Source: Rothia sp. P100 (GTDB taxonomy: Bacteria > Actinomycetota > Actinomycetes > Actinomycetales > Micrococcaceae). From it: 64,000 nucleotides of DNA. The DNA lies in the NCBI RefSeq assembly GCF_023712425.1, contig NZ_JAMAYG010000001.1:372001-436000 (forward strand), in the 5' to 3' direction. A program made the position numbers and the translations under genes. A model generated the notes under the pieces. That model was not told the origin of the DNA. It saw only the letters and a program-made list of their open reading frames with translations, and ran no database searches. Of the stretch, positions 34,835 to 42,833 are shown piece after piece (positions within the stretch are counted from its first letter, which is position 1; each line of letters begins with the position of its first letter).

Positions 34835-35770
34835 CTAGAGCTTTTCGCCAACCCAATCCTGGGCGGCGGTGGCAGGGTTAGCCTTTTCTTCGCCAGAAAC
34901 ACGGGTGTTGAGCGCGATCAAATCCTCGGTGGTGAGCGCCGCTGAGACCTCGTTCAGCACCTGCGCTGCGGCGTATGAGACAAGCTCACCGTTGATGACT
35001 GGCAGTACCTGCTGGGGCAGGAAGTTGTTCTTGGGGTCTTCTAGCACTACCAGGTCGTTGGCGATGATGGCTGGGTCGGTGGAGAAGAGATCAGCGATCT
35101 GTACCTGGTCATCCAGCAGTGCCTTGACGGTCAGGGGGCCGCCACCATCGTTGATGGGCTCAAAAGATTGCGGGGTGAAACCGTAGTTTTTTTCTAGGCC
35201 GGGCAGTCCATAGCCTCGCTCTGCGAATTCTGGGGGTGCACCTAGCACCAGTTGACGGTTGTGTTCTGATAAGTTATCCAGGCTACGCAGGCCCAACTTC
35301 TGCGCGGTCTGGGAGGTAATTACCATGGAGTCTTTGTTCTCCGCGGTTGAGGGTTTCAGAGCGGATAAGGTCTCACCCAGTGCTTGGGGCAGGGCAGCAA
35401 TAATCTCTTCAGCGGTGACCGCGGTGCTTTGGGCATCGAAGTAGAGCAGCAGGTTACCGGAGTAGTCAGGGACCACGCCCACCGACCCTTCTTGCAGGGC
35501 ACCGATGTAGGCTTCACGGGCGCCTATAGCGGGGTGGGTTTCAGCTGATATGCCCCGCTGATTGAGTGCCGCCGCGTAGATTTCAGCGATGATTTGGGAT
35601 TCGGGAAAGTCGGCTGACCCAACGATGATGGGCCCGCCCTGGGTACCGGTGCCGAAGGCTGTTTCCCCGGAGATGCCGCAGGCGCTCAGGGCGCTCACGC
35701 TTGCCCCGATGCCCAGGACGCCAAGGAACCGGCGTCGGTTCAGGGAGGTGGTGTTCAAAGAAATATTCAT
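34835..35770 (-). CDS. Osmoprotectant (glycine betaine/choline-type) ABC binding lipoprotein
   Basis: 311 aa. The signal region has NRRRFLG, a twin-arginine motif, followed by a hydrophobic stretch and lipobox ALSAC (Cys31), so it is predicted to be a Tat-exported lipoprotein. The mature part is an OpuAC-type binding fold: IIVGSADFPESQIIAEIYAAAL, then GVVPDYSGNLLLYF. This resembles OpuCC/ProX-type proteins that bind quaternary amines. It is the last gene of the four-gene importer operon transcribed leftward; 9 bases separate it from the permease. Confidence 0.88.
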   Translation of the reverse strand: MNISLNTTSLNRRRFLGVLGIGASVSALSACGISGETAFGTGTQGGPIIVGSADFPESQIIAEIYAAALNQRGISAETHPAIGAREAYIGALQEGSVGVVPDYSGNLLLYFDAQSTAVTAEEIIAALPQALGETLSALKPSTAENKDSMVITSQTAQKLGLRSLDNLSEHNRQLVLGAPPEFAERGYGLPGLEKNYGFTPQSFEPINDGGGPLTVKALLDDQVQIADLFSTDPAIIANDLVVLEDPKNNFLPQQVLPVINGELVSYAAAQVLNEVSAALTTEDLIALNTRVSGEEKANPATAAQDWVGEKL

Positions 35771-35779
35771 GAGGGTGTC

Positions 35780-36439
35780 CTAGGATGTTCCGGCGGGAGT
35801 CGTGAGGCGTTGTAGACCTGCGAGCAGAAGATCTACCAGCAGGGCGAGGGCGGCGACCAGAAGAACCGCGCCCACCATACGGGAGTAGTCGCGCACGGCT
35901 AACCCGTCAATGAGGAAACGACCCAGACCACCCAGGTTGATATAGGCAACGATGGTGACGGTAGCAATCACCTGTAAAGCGGCGTTACGGATTCCGCCGA
36001 AGATGAGGGGCAGGGCCAGGGGAATTTCTACCCGACTCAAGATCTGCCATTCGGTCATTCCCTGGGCACGAGCGGCGTCCACGGTGATTGGATCTACTGC
36101 TGCAATTCCGGCGTAAACCCCTGCCAGTAGAGGTGAGATGGCAAGAATGACGAGCGCTGCGATGGGAGCGGTGAGCCCCAACCCCAGCCACAGAGCAAAC
36201 AGGGTCAGAAGACCCAGGGTGGGCAGGGCACGCAGGGCACCGGTGAGTGCAACCACCAGGTTTTCGCCTTTACCGGTGTGACCTACTAAGAGACCCAGCG
36301 GAAAAGCGATGAGGGCTGCAATGAGGAGCACCAGCGCAGAGTAGCCCAGGTGCTCTGTGGTGCGTTGGATGATACCGCCGGCACCTGCCCAGGCGCCCTC
36401 AGCAGTAAACCAGGCTGCGGTGCTTTCAAAGATATTCAT
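35780..36439 (-). CDS. Osmoprotectant ABC transporter permease
   Basis: 219 aa, about five to six helices. The OpuCB/OpuCD-type permease core has ALRALPTLGLLTLFALWLG and the EAA-type loop AARAQGMTEWQIL that docks on the ATPase. The start overlaps the neighbouring permease stop by 4 bases. Confidence 0.9.
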   Translation of the reverse strand: MNIFESTAAWFTAEGAWAGAGGIIQRTTEHLGYSALVLLIAALIAFPLGLLVGHTGKGENLVVALTGALRALPTLGLLTLFALWLGLGLTAPIAALVILAISPLLAGVYAGIAAVDPITVDAARAQGMTEWQILSRVEIPLALPLIFGGIRNAALQVIATVTIVAYINLGGLGRFLIDGLAVRDYSRMVGAVLLVAALALLVDLLLAGLQRLTTPAGTS

Positions 36440-37110
36440 GCTTTCCTCCAGCGAGTATTCCAGGCGCCCAGGGCTGCCAGCACTCGGTCTAGGACGAGGG
36501 CGAGCAGGACGGTGCCAACGATGCCCACAATAATTTCAGCGGGAATGTTGCGGCGCAAACCGTCGGTGAAGAGGGTGCCCAGGGACTGAATGCCAATAAC
36601 GGCACCCACCGATACCATGGAGATATTAGAGACCAGAGCCACCCGCAGACCGGCGACCATGACGGGGATAGCCAGAGGCAGTTCAACCATCCAGAAACGC
36701 CTGACCGGGGTGTAGCCCATCGCTGTGGCGGCTTCTAAGGTGATGGGTGAGACGGATTCGAAGGCGTCAACGGAGCTGCGCACCATCATGGCCAGCACGT
36801 AGAGTGAAAGCGCCACGTAAACGTTGAGCAGGGAGGTAATCGAGGTGCCCAGGATGAGGGGCATGAGTACAAAGAGTGCCAGCGAAGGGATGGTATAGAG
36901 CAGGGCAGCAGAGTTAATAACCGTAGCCCTGCGCACCTTACCGGCGGTGGTGCTCAGTTCTGTGGAACGGCCGTCGCGGCGGCGTCCTACCGCCAGACGG
37001 GCCAAAGGCAGGGCAATCAGTGTGCCAGCCACCAGCGGGATGAGGGCTTGCAATACATGGAGAGCTGCTAACTGCGCAACATAGTCGAGGTTAGAAGACA
37101 GCCAGTTCAC
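36436..37110 (-). CDS. Osmoprotectant ABC transporter permease
   Basis: 224 aa, about five to six helices. YTIPSLALFVLMPLILG and the EAA-type loop LEAATAMGYTPVRRFW mark an OpuC-type permease. It pairs with the 219-aa permease in the membrane. It overlaps both neighbours by 4 bases, so the operon is tightly coupled. Confidence 0.9.
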   Translation of the reverse strand: MNWLSSNLDYVAQLAALHVLQALIPLVAGTLIALPLARLAVGRRRDGRSTELSTTAGKVRRATVINSAALLYTIPSLALFVLMPLILGTSITSLLNVYVALSLYVLAMMVRSSVDAFESVSPITLEAATAMGYTPVRRFWMVELPLAIPVMVAGLRVALVSNISMVSVGAVIGIQSLGTLFTDGLRRNIPAEIIVGIVGTVLLALVLDRVLAALGAWNTRWRKA

Positions 37111-38255
37111 GCGCCCACTCCGTAACGACGCTGGCGTTCGGTTTCCGTGGCGTCCAGAACGTCATCGGATTTGAGCAGGCCCAGCAGCTTGCCCTCATTA
37201 TCCACGGCAACGCCCCAACCTGAAGGTGAAGACAGCACCGAATCTAGGGCATCGCGCAGGCTAGCTCCTTCGCGGTAGAGGGAACCTCCCGGGATCAACC
37301 GCCCGTCCACGAGCCAGCCAGCAGGTTTACCGTCCTCAACCTTCAGTTGCCAGTTCTGCCAGGGGGTCTCTAGAGCTTGAAGGGGGTGAATGGTGACATC
37401 GGATGCTGAGGCAAACGTCAGGCGGCGCATGCCACGGTCGCGGCCCACGAATGAGGCTACGAAATCATCGGCAGGCTGACGCAGGATTTCTTCGGGGGTG
37501 CCGAACTGGGCAATACGCCCGCCGCGAGCAAAAACTGCTAGCTGGTCACCCAGGGTGATGGCCTCGTCGATATCGTGGGTAACAAAGATGATGGTCACCC
37601 CCAGCTCACGTTGCAGACGCAGCAGCTCATTTTGTAGGTCGCTGCGCACTACCGGGTCAACGGCGCTGAAGGGCTCGTCCATCAGCAAAATTGAAGATCC
37701 GGAGGCCAGGGCTCGGGCCACTCCCACACGCTGGGCCTGACCGCCCGATAGTTGGGCGGGGTAGCGTTTCGCGAAGGATCGGTCCAGCCCCACCCTCTCC
37801 AATAGCTCTAGTGCCTGGGCACGAGCTTCTTTGGTAGAGACCCCTTTGAGCACGGGAACGGTAGCGATGTTATCGACGATGGTGCGGTGGGGCATCAGAC
37901 CGGCCTGCTGCAGCACGTAGCCGATAGACCGCCGCAGTTCGTGCGCGGGGCGTCCAGTATTGGGCTGACCGTCTACCAGAATCTCGCCTCTGGTGTGCTC
38001 CACCATGCGATTAATCATGCGTAGGGAGGTAGTTTTACCGCAGCCTGACGGCCCCACGAAAACGGTAATTTTTCCTGCAGGGACGCTCAGGCTGAGATCA
38101 TCGACCACGGTGTTCTCACCATAGGTCTTGGTGACGTTCTTGAATTCGATAGCGGGGGGTATAGGCATGAAAGCCGCCTTATCGGTTGGTAAAGGTTGAG
38201 GGTCAGTTGGATGGATCTGTGGGCTGGTAACATTCTGAAGTTTTTTAGATGACAT
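37107..38255 (-). CDS. Osmoprotectant ABC transporter ATPase with C-terminal CBS region
   Basis: 382 aa from the ATG at 38255, preceded by GAAGAGA. An alternative start is Met30 (38168), where family similarity begins (MPIPPAIEFKNVTKTYG). Walker A GPSGCGKTT, signature LSGGQAQR, Walker B ILLMDEP and switch VTHDIDE are all present. The last ~110 residues are a degenerate CBS-like region, as in OpuA/ProV-type ATPases where it senses ionic strength or c-di-AMP; that role here is inference. It is the first well-supported gene of the importer operon. Confidence 0.9.
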   Translation of the reverse strand: MSSKKLQNVTSPQIHPTDPQPLPTDKAAFMPIPPAIEFKNVTKTYGENTVVDDLSLSVPAGKITVFVGPSGCGKTTSLRMINRMVEHTRGEILVDGQPNTGRPAHELRRSIGYVLQQAGLMPHRTIVDNIATVPVLKGVSTKEARAQALELLERVGLDRSFAKRYPAQLSGGQAQRVGVARALASGSSILLMDEPFSAVDPVVRSDLQNELLRLQRELGVTIIFVTHDIDEAITLGDQLAVFARGGRIAQFGTPEEILRQPADDFVASFVGRDRGMRRLTFASASDVTIHPLQALETPWQNWQLKVEDGKPAGWLVDGRLIPGGSLYREGASLRDALDSVLSSPSGWGVAVDNEGKLLGLLKSDDVLDATETERQRRYGVGA

Positions 38256-38529
38256 AGTTCTCTTCTTTGCCTTCGGCCCCTGCCCCCATCAATAATCCGG
38301 CCAGGGGCCCATCAAGGAGATAGATGCCTTGGGCTGAGAGTAACAGCAAAATAGCAAGTAGGGTGTCGAACCTGCCGATATTGGATCCAAGATTATAAAT
38401 AGAAGCCATTGCTAAGGTGTTATAGTCTTCCTGCCCGCCCTTGCCAGGCAAGGACAAAGTAGAGACGGGATGAGCGAGCACCTGCATCTCGGGGACTAAA
38501 GCAGCCGCCGTGGTATGTAATAGGGTCAT
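38245..38529 (-). CDS. Unrecognised 94-aa frame upstream of the osmolyte operon (doubtful)
   Basis: An open frame of 94 codons with ATG at 38529 whose stop overlaps the start of the ATPase gene by 11 bases. One hydrophobic segment (about residues 56-82). It resembles nothing I know, and its codon use (many TTA, AGG, GGA, AAT) differs from neighbours. The stretch 38256-38593 may instead be a non-coding leader: TATAAA on the minus strand near 38556-38561 could be the operon's -10. I record it because the overlap is the kind that couples translation. Confidence 0.28.
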   Translation of the reverse strand: MTLLHTTAAALVPEMQVLAHPVSTLSLPGKGGQEDYNTLAMASIYNLGSNIGRFDTLLAILLLLSAQGIYLLDGPLAGLLMGAGAEGKEENYVI

Positions 38530-38593
38530 TCCCGAGTTGATACCCCATGGTCGGTTTATAGTACGAGACCGGGGCGGTTAAGAGCTAGTCGCA

Positions 38594-39268
38594 TCACGCC
38601 CTTGCGGTAATGAGCACTGACTGCTCAATGATGCCAGCGAGTTGCCCCTCGGCGAGAGTGGGCAGCTCGCCGCTTTCTACCCCACCAGTATCAGCGTGAG
38701 CACGGATGGGCTCGCCGGCGTCCTGCTTCAGGGTTTCTGGTGCATGATTTGGGTGAGAGAGCGGAATATGGATGAAGCCAGCTGGAATACTGCCCTGGGT
38801 AGCGTGCATCAATTCGTAGAAGACGTGGTTGCAGACGAAAGTCCCGGCTGTGTAGGACAGCTCTACCGGCAGCCCGGTTCTGTTCAATTCCTCATAAATG
38901 GTGCGGGTGGGCAGAGCAGAAAAGTAGGCGTCCGGCTCATCCAGATGGATAGGAGTATCGTTGAGCTGGGCACCCGCGTTATCGGCGATGCGCGCTGCAT
39001 CTAGATTGATAGCCACTCGTTCTAGGCTGACCTTCTCCCGCCCAGCCGCCACACCGAGGCTGATAGCGATATCGGGCTCATATGCATCTAAGGCTTCGCT
39101 GAGCGCCCGGCTAGAACCGGCAAATTCAACCGGGAGCTCCTTGAGGTGCACCGTTAAATCTGGGGCGCTGACGGCAAGCAGGTCAGCAGCCCGGCGGGCA
39201 ACTACCCGGGTGGGATTGTAGGGTACCCCTTCAAAGGCACCGAAATAGGTGAGCAGTAGCGTGGCCAT
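38594..39268 (-). CDS. pcp: Pyroglutamyl-peptidase I (C15)
   Basis: 224 aa, ATG with GGAAAGA upstream. The N-terminal FGAFEGVPYNPT corresponds to the family's F.pFgg...NPs. GREKVSLERVAINLDAARIADN holds the catalytic Glu region, YTAGTFVCNHVFYELMH the catalytic Cys, and GFIHIPL the catalytic His. It removes N-terminal pyroglutamate from peptides in the cytoplasm. It is divergent from the DUF805-like gene, 50 bases apart. Confidence 0.93.
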   Translation of the reverse strand: MATLLLTYFGAFEGVPYNPTRVVARRAADLLAVSAPDLTVHLKELPVEFAGSSRALSEALDAYEPDIAISLGVAAGREKVSLERVAINLDAARIADNAGAQLNDTPIHLDEPDAYFSALPTRTIYEELNRTGLPVELSYTAGTFVCNHVFYELMHATQGSIPAGFIHIPLSHPNHAPETLKQDAGEPIRAHADTGGVESGELPTLAEGQLAGIIEQSVLITARA

Positions 39269-39305
39269 CTCTATCTTTCCGTATGATTTATGGGGCTGGT
39301 TTGGG

Positions 39306-39311
39306 TAGGCT
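39306..39311 (+). promoter_or_regulatory. Candidate leaderless -10 box for the DUF805-like gene
   Basis: TAGGCT followed by 7 bases and the ATG at 39319. The intervening GGTGAG could alternatively be a ribosome site. Confidence 0.45.
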
Positions 39312-39318
39312 GGTGAGT

Positions 39319-39744
39319 ATGTCTGAGAAAAATCCTACCCCCAGCTTCGTCTATGAGACCCTGAGTGACGATACCCCCGATGCTCTTGCCGCAGGCGGTT
39401 TCACTGAGGACGAGCTGGCCGACGAGCGCCGCGCGCCTGCCGTTGCTGAAGAGGTAGGTTTTGGGCGCGCTGTTCGGCTTTTTTACCGCCATTACTGGAA
39501 TGACCGTGGCACGGCGTCCGCTTCTGAGTTTCGCTGGGCCATGATTTACGTGGTGGTAGGCACCGTGCTCTATATCGGTACCACTCTGCTTCTGAACTAT
39601 TTCGTGATCCCTGCTGATGCGTCCTCACTGGTGCGCACGCTCTTTATGCTTTTTGTCATTACTAACCCCTTGTGGTTAGCAATCAACATTGCGCCGACGG
39701 TCTCGCTGGTTAAACGCCGGCGCAAAGCAAAAGAAGGGCTTTAG
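39319..39744 (+). CDS. Small membrane protein, DUF805-like
   Basis: 141 aa from the ATG at 39319 (the frame is open 12 codons further up). An acidic N-terminus of about 45 residues is followed by FYRHYWNDRGTASASEFRW, similar to the DUF805 entry motif (Y.nF.GRASRSEFW), and two hydrophobic helices, then a basic KRRRKAKEGL end. The function is unknown. Its stop codon overlaps the stop of the convergent S9 peptidase gene by 4 bases, leaving no space for a terminator. Confidence 0.7.
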   Translation: MSEKNPTPSFVYETLSDDTPDALAAGGFTEDELADERRAPAVAEEVGFGRAVRLFYRHYWNDRGTASASEFRWAMIYVVVGTVLYIGTTLLLNYFVIPADASSLVRTLFMLFVITNPLWLAINIAPTVSLVKRRRKAKEGL

Positions 39745-41741
39745 CCCAATAGTTCAGGTGCTTGGAACTCCTGGCCACCCAGGTGTTGCGCCAACCAGGC
39801 GCCAAAGACCTGATACCAGAGACGGGAGTTGCCCGGCTTGAGAATCCAGTGGCCTTCGTCCGGGAAGTAGAGGTACTTGTGCCCCAGCTCGGGTGAGTGG
39901 TGCTGCAGGTCAGCCCAGAGGTGGTGGGCCTGGCCGATGGGCACACGGTAGTCTTTATCGCCGTGAATGACTAGCATGGGCGCAGCAATGTTGGCAGCGA
40001 ACTGGCGCGGTGAGATACTATCGCCTTCCCCACCTTCGCTGAGTTTCCACTCGTGCCAGGCACCGTTATCAGAGACAAAGTACATAGCCTGGTAATCCCA
40101 GATGGACGCGTGGGTGACGTAGCACTTGAAGCGGGTGCCAGCCTGCCCGGCCACCCAGTTAGTCATAAACCCACCGTAGGATCCGCCAGAGAAGGCAACG
40201 TTATCGCCCTGAATATCGGGGCGGTCAGCTACCTCTTCGATTACCTGCAGGATGTCCCGGTAGGGGGTGCCCCCCAAATCGTCCCCACCGCGGTCAATCA
40301 TCTGTTGGCCGTAGCCAGTGGAGATTGCCGGGTCTGGCATCAACACGGCGTATCCAGTCTGGGTAAAGTACCAGGGGTTCCAGCGGTAGCTCCAGGAGTT
40401 CCAGGAGCCCCAAGGCCCACCGTGAGCAAAGACTAGCAGGGGCAGCGGGTCACTCTTTTCATCGCTGCTTTCTGGCAGTGCAAGGAAGCTGGTCAGCTGG
40501 GTGCCATCCTCAGCGGTACTGGTGAGACGCTCCAGACGCCCGGGAGCGCGTAGTTCCTGCGCGGGAGCGGCCAAGCGGGTGACCTCACCGGTGGCAGGGT
40601 CAATACTGACCGGGTAGGCAGAGTGCTGGTGACTATTTTTCAGAGCCACCAGTTGCCCCCTGTTATAGGCAAGATGGGAGAAGTAGCTGGCGCCATCATC
40701 AACCAGAGCGCGGGTTTCGCTGCCGCCGATACTACCGGTAAAGATAGCGGTTGCCCCCAGGTGATCGGTGACGAAGGCGTAGTCGGTATCCGTTAGCCAG
40801 ACCAGGTTAGAGGACCAGCGGTCCAGATCGCTGGACAACTCGGTGAGATTCGCGCTGGTTAGGTCATAGTAGTGAGCGTTGAGCTTAATGGACTGGCCCG
40901 GTTTCCAGCGGCGTACCTTCAAAATTTCTAGCCCAGTACCGCCGGGGTTGAAGCTCCCGGGGTCGTAGTCATGGGTGCCGTCTGCTGCCGCAATCTGCTG
41001 GGGCTCCTTGCCGCCGTCGAGGTCTAGTAGCCAGACGCTGGAGCGCTGGTAAATACCGCGTTCTTTGGTTTCCACGCTGACTGCCACCAGTTTGCCGGTG
41101 GGGCAAACAGTGAAGCCACTGAGTTGAGCGCGCGTGCCGCCAGGTAGTTCTATGCGCCGAGGTTCGCCGTCCCCGTCTTTGACGAAGAGGGCGGGGACGC
41201 CGGTGCCCAAGTCATGATCCCAGTAGCGGGTGGGGAACTCGGTGTAGAGCACCCCGCTGGTGCCGGTTTTCTTCCGTGAGTCCAGGGTTGATGCCTGTTC
41301 TTCCAAGCTACCGCGGTGGGCTTTGGCGCTAAAGATATAGCGGGTTCCCTGCTCGCGCTCGCGCACCACTAGAGAGTCGATACCGCCGGGGTACGTAAAG
41401 ACCAGTTCAGGTTCGCCCTGCTCAGGCAGCCGGTAGACTCCCTTGAGGCTCTCGGAGTCGGCCTCGTCCACGTCTTTGCCCAGGCTCAGGTAGAGCGTCC
41501 CTTCATCGGTAACGGTGAGGACGCTGGCCCCGGAGTCGGGTGCGGTCAGCGGGTAGGGGCGCCCACTGTGACCAGTGTGCTTTTCCAGTGCCCAGAGACG
41601 GGGGCGATACGTGGCGCCGTCCTTGTTAAGGGTGTTGATGGTCAGCACAGGGTTACCCTCGCGGCCTGCGGTCAGGGAGACCATGCGGGGGTGTTCAATC
41701 AGTTGGGTCAGGTAATCGGTGTTGTGCGGTGTTTCTGTCAT
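39741..41741 (-). CDS. S9-family prolyl oligopeptidase-type serine peptidase
   Basis: 666 aa from the ATG at 41741. The N-terminal ~400 residues form a beta-propeller-like region. The C-terminal alpha/beta-hydrolase has GGSYGGFMTNW (nucleophile Ser), HGDKDYRVP (Asp) and DEGHWILKPGN (His). This is the dipeptidyl/acylaminoacyl-peptidase group; it should cleave short peptides in the cytoplasm, since there is no signal peptide. A full promoter, TTGAGG-17-TAACTT, ends 7 bases before the ATG, which fixes the start and suggests a leaderless mRNA. Confidence 0.92.
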   Translation of the reverse strand: MTETPHNTDYLTQLIEHPRMVSLTAGREGNPVLTINTLNKDGATYRPRLWALEKHTGHSGRPYPLTAPDSGASVLTVTDEGTLYLSLGKDVDEADSESLKGVYRLPEQGEPELVFTYPGGIDSLVVREREQGTRYIFSAKAHRGSLEEQASTLDSRKKTGTSGVLYTEFPTRYWDHDLGTGVPALFVKDGDGEPRRIELPGGTRAQLSGFTVCPTGKLVAVSVETKERGIYQRSSVWLLDLDGGKEPQQIAAADGTHDYDPGSFNPGGTGLEILKVRRWKPGQSIKLNAHYYDLTSANLTELSSDLDRWSSNLVWLTDTDYAFVTDHLGATAIFTGSIGGSETRALVDDGASYFSHLAYNRGQLVALKNSHQHSAYPVSIDPATGEVTRLAAPAQELRAPGRLERLTSTAEDGTQLTSFLALPESSDEKSDPLPLLVFAHGGPWGSWNSWSYRWNPWYFTQTGYAVLMPDPAISTGYGQQMIDRGGDDLGGTPYRDILQVIEEVADRPDIQGDNVAFSGGSYGGFMTNWVAGQAGTRFKCYVTHASIWDYQAMYFVSDNGAWHEWKLSEGGEGDSISPRQFAANIAAPMLVIHGDKDYRVPIGQAHHLWADLQHHSPELGHKYLYFPDEGHWILKPGNSRLWYQVFGAWLAQHLGGQEFQAPELLG

Positions 41742-41748
41742 GCCTACC

Positions 41749-41777
41749 AAGTTACCCGCTAGTGACACTGGCCTCAA
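41749..41777 (-). promoter_or_regulatory. Promoter of the S9 peptidase gene (leaderless)
   Basis: On the minus strand: -35 TTGAGG (41777-41772), 17-base spacer, -10 TAACTT (41754-41749), 7 bases, ATG. This is the best-formed of the leaderless candidates in the window. Confidence 0.65.
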
Positions 41778-41793
41778 TGTCACCGGCTACGCA

Positions 41794-42681
41794 TCAGGCA
41801 GAGTGAGCGCGCAGCTGATTATTCCAAGGGTCCATGAAGTTCAGCGATTGCCCATCAAAAGTGGTAGCAATGCCCTTGTATTTCAGGCGGTCAGCCAGCG
41901 CATCGAGCGCTCCCTCCCCCGGCAGGTGAAGATTCACCACTCCTAGACCCAGCGTGTTTTGGCGAGGGCTGGCACCCAGGGAATTCCAGACATTCATGGC
42001 CATGTGGTGGTGGTAGCCGCCAGCAGAGACAAAAACCGCGGCGTTACCCAAACCGGCAGTGCGCTCAAAGCCCAGGGCATCAACATAGAACTGTTGAGCA
42101 GTAGCCACATCACCCACCTGTAGGTGCACGTGGCCCACGGTGCCTGCGTAGTCTGCTGGGGTCTCTGCCGCCAAGGCGATCTGCTCATCGGTCAAGTGTT
42201 GGCGAATAAATTCAACGGGGTCAATATGGAGAGTGTCCATAGAAACCTCACCGTTAGACCACTGCCATTGGTCGCGCGGGCGGTCAATGTAGAGTTCAAC
42301 TCCGTTGCCCTCTGGATCAGCAAAATAGAAAGCCTGGGAAACCAGATGGTCGCCTGAACCTACATATCGGTTGCGGTAGGAGGTCAAGCCTCGAATGAGT
42401 GACCTAGCGAGATCCTGCGGGGTGTCAAAGAGAATTGCGACGTGGAAGAGGCCGGCTTCGGTGCGGGCGGGGGCGCGCAGGGAAGGGTCATGCTCAAGGG
42501 TCACCAACACCTGATTACCCAACCCTAGGTGGACGCCGGGCAGGTCAGAAGTCAGTTCAACTAAACCCACGCCACGGGTGTAGTAGTCATAGACAGCTTT
42601 TAGATCTTTGACGCGCAGGCGGACAGTGCCCATGGTGGTATTTGCTGGCAGAAAGTTAGTTCCATGCGAGGCTGCAGTCAT
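41794..42681 (-). CDS. VOC-family (glyoxalase/catechol 2,3-dioxygenase-like) protein
   Basis: 295 aa, ATG with GAAAGG upstream. Two vicinal-oxygen-chelate modules: residues ~17-135 (GTVRLRVKDLKAVYDYY, FADPEGNGVELY) and ~180-290 (VGHVHLQVGDVATAQQFY, GGYHHHMAMNVW). The HVHL and HHHM histidines plus the acidic end of the second half are plausible metal ligands. It resembles Bacillus CatE/MhqO-type ring-cleaving dioxygenases that detoxify catechols and quinones. An 18-bp perfect palindromic operator 22 bases upstream indicates tight local repression, in keeping with that role (inference). Confidence 0.85.
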   Translation of the reverse strand: MTAASHGTNFLPANTTMGTVRLRVKDLKAVYDYYTRGVGLVELTSDLPGVHLGLGNQVLVTLEHDPSLRAPARTEAGLFHVAILFDTPQDLARSLIRGLTSYRNRYVGSGDHLVSQAFYFADPEGNGVELYIDRPRDQWQWSNGEVSMDTLHIDPVEFIRQHLTDEQIALAAETPADYAGTVGHVHLQVGDVATAQQFYVDALGFERTAGLGNAAVFVSAGGYHHHMAMNVWNSLGASPRQNTLGLGVVNLHLPGEGALDALADRLKYKGIATTFDGQSLNFMDPWNNQLRAHSA

Positions 42682-42703
42682 GGCGGGGCCTTTCGAAAAT
42701 ATT

Positions 42704-42721
42704 TACTTTACTTGTAAAGTA
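42704..42721. promoter_or_regulatory. 18-bp palindromic operator before the VOC gene
   Basis: TACTTTAC-TT-GTAAAGTA: 8-bp perfect arms, 22 bases upstream of the ATG. The form TACT...AGTA resembles boxes bound by DUF24/HxlR-type quinone-sensing repressors (YodB/CatR/QorR), which control CatE-like genes elsewhere. No such regulator is encoded next to it. Confidence 0.7.
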
Positions 42722-42833
42722 TTTCCTAGAAAGGGGCACCCGTCAACCCCTCACCCTAGAGAAAAGGACAGCCCCCAAGAAAGTTTATTTCTCTTAGTCG
42801 AACTCACCTCTATAGTGACACCCCAGGCTGCCG

